Shown here: positions 56,811-64,000 of the stretch, one piece after another
Layout: each line of letters starts with the position of its first letter
How positions within the stretch are numbered: the stretch's first letter is position 1
Assembly: GCA_964017045.1 (NCBI GenBank)
Contig: OZ024798.1
Coordinates: 28,944,347-29,008,346, forward strand
DNA length: 64,000 nt
Source: Omphiscola glabra
Taxonomy: Eukaryota > Mollusca > Gastropoda > Lymnaeidae
Direction of reading: 5' to 3'
Notes under the pieces: generated by a model
What the model saw: only the letters and a program-made list of their open reading frames with translations
Database searches by the model: none
What the model was told of the DNA's origin: nothing
Position numbers and translations under genes: made by a program

Positions 56811-57400
56811 GCTTGCTGGTAACACAGCTATAATATATATCTCTATGTCTATGGCTGGTAACCCAGAGCTATAGGGGCTGTCCATAAATTATGTCAACAA
56901 AATAGGGGGGAGGGGGGTCTGAAAATGTTTGACCATTGTTGACAAGGGGGAGGGGGGGATTTCAAGAAAAGTTGACGTCAACAATGTTACTTTTTTAAAA
57001 TAAATTTAATTTCATAATTTAGAATTTATTAAACTTTTTTTTTCTAAACATTTTACTTTTATTCACTTTTTTGTTGTAGTTGTAAACTAGGCTATTTAAA
57101 ATATTGTTTTTTCCCCCCATTTTATCTTTATATTTATATATTTTTTTGGGGGGGGGGTGTTATCAAAAGTGGACGTAATTTTATAGGGGGGGGGTCCTCT
57201 GGAAGTTTGACAAGTTGTTGACAAGGGGGAGTGGGGGGAGGTAAAAATTGCCAAAAATTTGTTGACATAATTAATGGACAGCCCCATAATATATATCTCT
57301 ATGTCTGTGGCTGGTAACACAGAGCTATAATATATATATCTATGTCTATGGCTGGTAACACAGAGCTATAATATATATCTCTATGTCTATGGCTGGTAAT
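56811..57400. repeat. 41-bp tandem repeat split by a MITE
   Basis: The unit is ggctggtaacacagagctat followed by aatatatatctctatgtctat. One full unit and part of a second lie at 56,811-56,873. The array resumes at 57,286-57,400 with about three more units. The split occurs inside agctata/ataatata, where the 412-bp element lies. Confidence 0.92.
56874..57285. mobile_element. 412-bp MITE with 28-bp inverted ends
   Basis: The left end ggggctgtccataaattatg and the complement of the right end agree at 27 of 28 positions. The insertion interrupts a unit of the 41-bp repeat, and neighbouring intact units give the empty site. By that comparison the direct duplication is ATA (56,871-56,873 and 57,286-57,288). 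The interior has G-rich stretches and two related segments (tttgac..ttgttgacaagggggag) at about 56,928 and 57,212 in direct orientation. No ORF for a transposase is present. The superfamily is uncertain; a 3-bp duplication would fit a Harbinger-type element. Confidence 0.92.
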
Positions 57401-57596
57401 CTTATCGTCGGATTCTTTTGGTGACGCTCGAGTGTAGGGATCTATAAATAGCACCAGCGGCAGACGACTGCCTTACACCTGGGCCACTTGACCTTCTGCT
57501 GAAATTGTAGACGTGATTACAGTCTGAGGAGTCCCTTTTGAAGGTTTTCGCCTATGACCCGAGCTATATAAAGAGATTTACTCTGATTTAGTGAAG

Positions 57597-57780
57597 CTCC
57601 ACAAAACTAACAGTATCCAGCTTCCATAATCTCCAAAAAACTAAGAGTATCCAGCTTCCATAATATCCACAAAACTAAGAGTATCCAGCTTCCATAAGCG
57701 CCACAAAACTAAGAGTATCCAGCTTCCATAATATCCACAAAACTAAGAGTATCCATCTTCCATAGGCACCACAAAACTAA
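57597..57780. repeat. ~34-bp minisatellite, about 5.5 copies
   Basis: The unit is ccacaaaactaagagtatcc followed by agcttccataatat or ataagcg variants. Confidence 0.93.
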
Positions 57781-58529
57781 AGAATTATCACTATAGTACA
57801 CCCTTTTTAAGTGTTCCCTGAAATGAAGGTAGACCAGCGGAGTTTACAGTATGGCTTTTTATGTTTATATAAAGAAACTTCCATACTCATTAATTTTTTT
57901 TAAAGACCCATCCCACCACTGTCTTTAACCATATTCCGAAGCCAATCGTGAAGTCCATATTATGTTTTTGTAAGTCCCTTCTTCGTCATTAATCCCCAAG
58001 CAAGAGGGTTGACCTTAAAACAAGATTGATCATTCTCTGTCCAACTCGGATAAGACATGAAGATTGCCAGATGGAATGGCGGAGAATGTCTTGTAGGAAC
58101 TTTCAAGTGTAACATGTAAATCTTCAGGGACGGTTTTATTGATTCGATTTTTAAAGAATTATTAATTTTCTTTTGGATTTTTTAAGGGGGGATGGGGGTG
58201 TTAAATTGAAAGTAAGTTATTGTAAAACTTTTAAATATTTAACACGATTAAAAAAATCAACTCTGATATACTATTACAATTATTTATATATAATTATCTG
58301 TAAAAAACGTATACATTTATTCCCGACATATCAGATATTGCTTGCTACTTATTTAACATTTTAAAAAAATGACAATTTTTAATTTGTATTTATTTCTTTA
58401 TGTGATAAGGATATGCGTTATATGTCTATCAATGCTGCAGATATGGAGTATTTAAATAATTCTAATTCCGGACAATATTGCCTTATTTTTTATGACGTGA
58501 ATAAATGTATCCCACATACACATGCACAC
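57781..58529. other. Unassigned sequence
   Basis: A/T-rich with no recognised gene. The 63-codon plus ORF at 58,173-58,364 has no known motif. Confidence 0.45.
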
Positions 58530-59335
58530 ACATGCAGAGAAGATACGAAGAAATTATGGGGCACCATGGTATAGGAAAGAGAAATAAAAATTGCGAAGGA
58601 CGAGTAGGCTTCTGCGCAGCAAATAAAATTGTCATGGGGGCAGCAAATGTTAGCATTGCAATTCTGTCCCATAAGCAGCAAGAAATGCAGAAAAGAGTAA
58701 AGATGTAGCCATCATTTGGGCACAGCTCGGACTCTATATATATAAATAAAAGCTAGACAAATATCATGAAGGTAAACTCAGCTAAACCAAGAGCATATCT
58801 CTTTGGCATGAAATACACAGGAACAAGTGGAGGCCTTCACATATTACATTGCACCTAAAAAAAGGGGTGGATCCAGGGTGGATGACAGGGCTAGAATTGA
58901 AAAGGCGTTGTCAGAATTTGTGCTATTATAGAAAATATGGGAGTCAAAGGAGCTGATTCTGCAAGCAAATCACGCAGAAAGTACAGACCTTTCACAAACA
59001 CTTGCCATAGAAAGATCATGAACATCAAATGGCCAAACACCGTCACCAACAAAGACTTACTGGAATAATACATACTAGGAGCCTATTGCTGAAGACATCA
59101 TAAGGAAAAGATGGAGGTAGACAGAGCACACTATCCGAAAACCTCCAGATAACATAACCAGACAATCTCTAACATGGAATCCACGGGGGAAAAAAAGAAG
59201 AGTGGAAGGCCAAAAAATACATGGAGACGCATTGCTAGAGGCAGACACACAAAGCATGGGATACACCTGGAGGCAACTGGAAAAGAAAGCCGGGGTAGAG
59301 ATGAATGGACAATTCTAGTAGAAGGCCCCAAATGG
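58530..59335 (+). pseudogene. Internally deleted LINE (RTE-like) remnant
   Basis: Two pieces of one non-LTR retrotransposon protein are visible on the plus strand. At about 58,535-58,735 the frame reads YEEIMGHHGIGKRN, a GRVGFCAANKIVMG stretch, then ILSHK and KDV..AQL. This matches the late part of an APE-type endonuclease domain (MGxHGxGxxNxxG..LxxFC..NxLxIG). At about 58,955-59,330 the C-terminal region appears in several frames: RPFTNTCHRKIMNIKWPNTV, then HTIRKPPDNITRQSLTWNP, then SGRPKNTWRR and a DEWTILVEG ending. Frameshifts and stop codons separate them. The reverse transcriptase core, which should lie between, is absent. It is therefore a dead, deleted copy; RTE-like fits best, with related clades possible. 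Confidence 0.85.
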
Positions 59336-60812
59336 GTTTAAAAGCATACATATATAAGTATTTTCTACACTGCAGCTTATGTTGAAAAACCCCCACCAAA
59401 AACAACTATACTGTCTATCTCATTTATTAATTTTGTCTTTAAGCTTGTAATGATCACCACGGCGATTGAATCTAATTCAAACCCTATGGCCTAATCTCAA
59501 TTCACGTGAGCTCCACCTGGAATTTATCTCTTAACCTATCAAATATAATATCTAGAGCAGGTATTTCTGTACAGGGGCGGAAGCATGGCAAACAATAATG
59601 TGGCAGTGGCATCGTTGTATGGCTGGGTTTGTCGGCAGAAGAACGGGGACAGCATTGCGATAAGGAAAATGCAAGGCAAAAAATGCACATCATTTATGTA
59701 TGTCTCTGTATTCATACCGATAACAAATTTGGCCTTGCACCATTTTTCTTATTGGCCGTTAGTGTATCAGATAATAGCCATGCTAATACTTATCACTAGT
59801 CCTAGATAATGTGTTATGATTTTGAAAAAAACAAAAACAAAAGGAACTCATTTTTTTCCTGCTACCTATTTAAAAAAAAACAAAACAAAAAACAACTGCT
59901 GAACACGCAAAAGGTTTCCGAACGCCCCCCTCCCCCCACCCACCCCATCCTGTCATCTAGCAAGTTGATACACGTAAGCGACGAGTACTCTCCTCTTTCC
60001 TATATCTCATTCTGCAAAGGTACGCAGAGTATGTTTTTCTTCAGAAAATTGTATCCGATAATTGAAAAAAAAAATACTTAAGGGTAATTGAAAAATAAAA
60101 CACTTAAAATTCATTGTGACCAGAGCAAACTTGAGATAATGAGTGTTAAGGACGGGAAGATTTAATTGAAAGTCAGCCGCTCTCTCTAGAGTCTCCGCCC
60201 CCCCCCCCCCCCCACTTTCTCCAAACCCTCTTAAAAGCCCAGTCTCTCATCTTATCACAGAAAACTCACCTATCTCCAAGCACAGGAGTTTCCCCTTTGA
60301 ACATTTGATTTTTCTCAAACTTAAATTTTTGCCCCGTGGCTCTAAAAGACAAGAGCGGGTAAGTGCGAGTAGAGATGCACAAAATAATGTCTCAAAACAG
60401 TGGTGATAACTTTATTACTGGGTGGTTTCCCTTTTTTCCCCCTCACATGTCTCTCGGGCCATGTTAACTTGTGGCCTGATAGGATTCTTTGATGCCTATG
60501 TATTTATAGATGAATCCGGGCAATACAGAAACAGCCGACAACATTGATGCACACCCTCCCCTCACTTCTCTCTCTCTGAGAGGACAAATGTTCAGAGGAG
60601 AAAAGCTGAACAACCAGGAGGTGTGCTTGTTCAGAATTTTTTTTTTTTAATCGCTCATGTGCCGTCAAAACATATGTGCTAAGAAATTTGTAAGACATTG
60701 AGAGTGACTGGTGAAGATCCTGTAGCTTTAGGACCCCACCCCCACCCCCACCCCCAAATAGTTTTTTAAAAAAATGGAATATAACATCATTCATTCAGAG
60801 CAATAGTTACAG
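59336..60812. other. Unassigned sequence
   Basis: No gene was recognised. C-rich tracts lie at 59,926-59,947, 60,198-60,214 and 60,736-60,756 (G-rich on minus). The segment 60,374-60,432 recurs at 60,957-61,011. ORFs at 59,502-60,081 have no known motif. Confidence 0.45.
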
Positions 60813-61009
60813 CATGGATACTTAAAGACCGGACCGCGGACCAAATCAGGTCCCCGAGGACATTTCCGCTGACGATTTCCGAAATAATAATAATGAATCA
60901 TAAGACGAATCATCAAGCCGAGTGAAAGTTTTGGCATTACTGTTTTAGGAATATTACACAAAATATTGTCTCAAAACAGTGGCGATAACTTTATTACTGG
61001 GTGGTTTCC

Positions 61010-61545
61010 CACTGCACGGACCCACTGCCCAGACTAACTGCCTAGACTCACTGAACAGACCCACTACCCGGACCCACTGCACGGACCCACTGCCCAGACT
61101 AACTGCCTAGACTCACTGAACAGACCCACTGCCCGGACCCACTGCCTAGACTCACTGAACAGACCCACTGCCTGGACCCACTGCACGGACCCATTGCCCA
61201 GACTAACTGCCTAGACTCACTGAACAGACCCACTGCCTGGACCCACTGCACGGACCCATTGCCCTGACTAAATGCCTAGACTCACTGAACAGACCCACTG
61301 CCCGGACCCACTGCCTAGACTCACTGAACAGTCCCACTGCCTGGACCCACTGCACGGACCCACTGCCCAGACTAACTGCCTAGACTCACTGAACAGACCC
61401 ACTGCCCGGACCCACTGCCTAGACTCACTGAACAGACCCACTGCCTGGACCAACTGCACGGACCCACTGCCCAGACTAACTGCCTAGACCCACTGAACAG
61501 ACCCACTGCCTGGACCCACTGCACGGACCCATTGCCCTGACTAAT
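61010..61545 (+). repeat. 13-bp minisatellite, about 41 copies
   Basis: Units of 13 bp such as actgcccggaccc, actgcctagactc, actgaacagaccc and actgcacggaccc follow each other in recurring order, forming composite units of about 65-90 bp. Short proline/threonine-rich ORFs here are artefacts. Confidence 0.95.
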
Positions 61546-62019
61546 CGAGGATAGATAGCCACTGTCGCCGGGTAAATGTTCTGATAATTAGTCAAGCTGC
61601 TCTCCAGCTCGTAACAGGTATATAAACATTTGCAGTCTTCTGGTGCGAGTCGGCTTCAGAATTAGTATCTAGGCTACCAGGAGACCAGCTGTTTAGATCC
61701 TGAAAATGTTTGGATCACCTACAAACATCTGATAAAATCAATGTGAGTCGAATGACTGTTGGAGCAGGGAAAGTCAGTTTCTTTTATTATACGCACAATT
61801 TTTAGCAATCAAAGGAAAATAAAATGCTGCTTTTATTAAAATTAAGTTAACAAACTAAAGCTTTGATGTATTTCAGTAAAGTGAAGTGAAAGTTTTCTGT
61901 CGTCTACTACTTACTACTAGCATGAGTCTATTGGGACCATGCACATTTGGAATCTGAGCTTAACGTCCAGTTTACGAGAAAATGAATTATAACGTCTTGG
62001 GGATGTTACGAAGACGTAT
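61546..62019. other. Spacer between inverted arrays
   Basis: Unassigned A/T-rich sequence of about 475 bp. No ORF, array or element end was recognised. Confidence 0.5.
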
Positions 62020-62235
62020 GTGGGTCCGGGTAGTGGGTCCAGACAGTGGGTCTAGGCAGTGGGTTTAGTCAGTGGGTCTGGGCAGTGGGTCCGGGCAGTG
62101 AGTCCAGGCAGTGGGTCTAGGCAGTGGGTCTTGGCAGTGGGTCTGGGCAGTGGGTCCGGGCAGTGGGTCTGGGCAGTGGGTCCTGGCAGTGGGTCTGGGC
62201 AGTGGATCTGGGCAGTGGGTCCGAGCAGTGGGTCC
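62020..62235 (-). repeat. 13-bp minisatellite, inverted partner, about 16 copies
   Basis: Units such as agtgggtctgggc are the reverse complement of the motif in 61,010-61,545. The two arrays could pair into a long imperfect hairpin if transcribed together. Confidence 0.95.
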
Positions 62236-62486
62236 AGATAGTTAGTCCGGACCCCTGTGCATGTCCAAAACCAAAATCTGGTTTGCGGGGCAAAAAGTTT
62301 GAGCACCCTTGAACTAGAGTGTTTGGAGTTTGGGGGAAAAAATCTTTTTTGTGGCCTTACTCCTTTTCAACTCTGTAACTCATTATTTTCATAAATAAAA
62401 TACCACGAAAGCTCGTTTTGGCAACTTCAGTAGTCTGGCACCCGGGGACATCTGTCCTATTCCCCCCACCCCTACTCTGGATTAAT

Positions 62487-62780
62487 TTGCCTGATGAACG
62501 TTTGTAAATAAAGAACATATTTATGATCAAATGATTGTCTGATGAAAGTTTGTAAAGAAAGAACATATTTATGATCAAATGATTGTCTGATGAAAGTTTG
62601 TAAAGAAAGAACATATTTATGATCAAATGATTGTCTGATGAAAGTTTGTAAAGAAAGAACATATTTATGATCAAATGATTGTCTGATGAAAGTTTGTAAA
62701 GAAAGAACATATTTATGATCAAATGATTGTCTGATGAAAGTTTGTAAAGAAAGAACATATTTATGATTAAATGATTAGTC
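62487..62780. repeat. 48-bp minisatellite, about 6 copies
   Basis: The unit is ctgatgaaagtttgtaaaga, then aagaacatatttatgatcaa and atgattgt. The minus strand is open for 169 codons with a 16-residue repeat (LSSDNHLIINMFFLYK). This follows from the 48-bp length being divisible by three. Confidence 0.97.
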
Positions 62781-64000
62781 TGATCAAAATGTGTTAAGCT
62801 CATCTGTATGATAAAATGCTTGGTGTGGGCAGCTTGATAAAGAATTAAACAACCCCTAAAACACAATTTTTCCTATAAATCCTCTATAAAATGTAATATC
62901 GAACAATTGGGGGGGGGGGGGGGGCTGGGGTGGCTGAAAAATTGGGAAAAAAACATGCACACAAGTAACGAAGTTTATAAGTATCCCAATTAGTCCTCCC
63001 CCTCCCACCCCCCAAGGCTCGCAACTACACATTTTTTTCGCCCATCTGCACTACATAAATATTCTAATGATCCACTCGCTATTACACTTCAGATTAATTT
63101 CACCAATTATTTCAAAAAGAAAATAAAATATTACGCACCAAAGCATATTATGTAGTGCAGTTAGAAATTTTATTTGATCTTCCATTTGAAAAGCAGGAAA
63201 AACGGATTTTTTTGGGGATGGGGCTGAAAATTTGAAAGAATATGTTTTCATCGGCAACGGGTCTATTGTACCAAATTTTAAGCTCAATACTTTGAGGGGA
63301 AGCGGGCCAATAAACCGCCCGAAGATTTTGCCGTCCAGCCGGTCAAACATTCAGCAAGCCAGCCAGCCACAAAGAAAAATGAAGTTAATGTAAAGGATTT
63401 AAGAGAGAGAAAATCGCACAAGCAGCAAATTTGCCAGAATTACCAATATAGTGGGGTCATTGCCGGAAGTAGTAGTTTAACATCGAATCTGACGACTGAC
63501 ACATCCATATCCTGTATACAATTTATAAATGAATGATTTTTGACCCAACATTAACGAAATTTTATTCCACCAAGAAACTAATTTGCTATAATCCGCATTA
63601 CTTTGATAAGATCGCTCACCAAAACATAGACGGAAGATGCAATTTAGGAAGTCTATATTTAAGAGAACAACTCATATATTTGGCTGGTGTTCCATATTAG
63701 CACGCTGGCTTTATGTAGTTGTACAATCTTCGGGATATTTCGGGGAAAAAAAGTTTAAATGACTTATCTTTTGTTTGATTAAAGTCTCTGTAACTTCATG
63801 CTGTATCTCCGAGGCTCTTCGTGTGGGGTCTGCATGAAACAATGGTTTCCAGGCGGCCTGCTTGTAGTGATAGCACTTTACACCACTTAGCCTTCGTGGT
63901 CTGGGTCTCTGTGGTTGTAAACGTCCAGGGGCTCGGCCGTTAAACCGTGTTCTCAGAAGTGACAATTGACTTAAGAACAAGTATAAATGCAGTTACGGGA
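62781..64000. other. Unassigned right end of window
   Basis: A G run lies at about 62,908-62,923. Minus-strand ORFs at 63,051-63,350 and 63,711-63,980 have no recognised motifs. The first includes PLPLKVLSLKFG and PLPMKTYSFKFS, a weak internal similarity. Confidence 0.45.

Larger units (their letters stand above)
60813..62311. mobile_element. Degenerate hAT-like element with inverted minisatellites
   Basis: The left end catggatacttaaa, followed by ccgcggaccaaat, aligns with the complement of the right end caagggtgctcaaa, followed by ccccgcaaaccagat. About 22 of 30 compared positions agree, and most differences are transitions. This style of terminus belongs to hAT elements. The flanking 8 bp agttacag and aactagag match at 5 of 8, so the insertion is old or the borders are slightly off. 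Between the ends lie two arrays of the same 13-bp motif in opposite orientation (61,010-61,545 and 62,020-62,235), separated by about 475 bp of unrelated A/T-rich sequence. Confidence 0.55.

Noticed and set aside
62357..62866. 169-codon minus-strand ORF with 16-residue repeats
   Set aside because: It is a product of the 48-bp array; both flanks are short and unrecognised.

Overview
The window looks like non-coding DNA from a large, repeat-rich animal genome. It has no bacterial layout: no operons, no dense ORFs, no rRNA and no CRISPR. The evidence for an animal is the set of relics: LINE fragments, several hAT-type elements with 8-bp target duplications, a pogo-like terminus, microsatellites and long G or C homopolymers. 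A mollusc, perhaps a gastropod, is my best guess. It rests on overall texture and on a SPIN-like hAT element, a family known from the pond snail Lymnaea, so confidence in the taxon is low. No conserved protein-coding gene could be recognised.

The dominant content is tandem repeats. About fifty minisatellite or microsatellite arrays with units of 13 to 69 bp add up to roughly 30 percent of the window (my sum of intervals). The main ones are a 30-bp array with a 330-bp higher-order repeat (8.1-9.66 kb), a 21-bp array (15.0-15.85 kb), a 26-bp array (37.4-38.0 kb), three abutting arrays (42.9-44.4 kb), a 1.8-kb polypyrimidine block (45.1-46.9 kb) and a 20-bp array (55.4-56.6 kb). Nearly every long ORF in the window is the translation of such an array and not a gene.

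The largest structure is a direct tandem duplication of 4,555 bp (18,711-23,265 and 23,266-27,820). The two copies look identical, and AAAC microhomology lies at all three boundaries. The left breakpoint cuts a hAT-type MITE, so only copy 1 has the whole MITE.

Transposable elements that can be delimited: a 2.66-kb hAT-like element filled with minisatellites (7,942-10,604); a MITE of 439 bp (18,499-18,937); two copies of a 160-bp MITE with 8-bp target duplications (42,405-42,566 and 47,973-48,137); a SPIN-like element (33,519-33,754); a 412-bp MITE inserted inside a 41-bp tandem repeat (56,874-57,285); a degenerate hAT-like element holding two inverted 13-bp arrays (60,813-62,311); a foldback element (19,448-19,721, repeated in copy 2); a LINE 3' end of CR1-like type (36,559-36,915); and an internally deleted LINE copy with endonuclease and C-terminal pieces (58,530-59,335).

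The only gene-like candidates are weak. One is a 60-codon ORF with a signal-peptide-like start followed by two AATAAA signals (39,422-39,604). The other is a non-repetitive ORF that could be an exon (3,799-4,017). Nothing suggests that genes here work together. The interest lies in the repeat architecture, above all the recurring pattern of minisatellite arrays lying inside or beside DNA-transposon ends.
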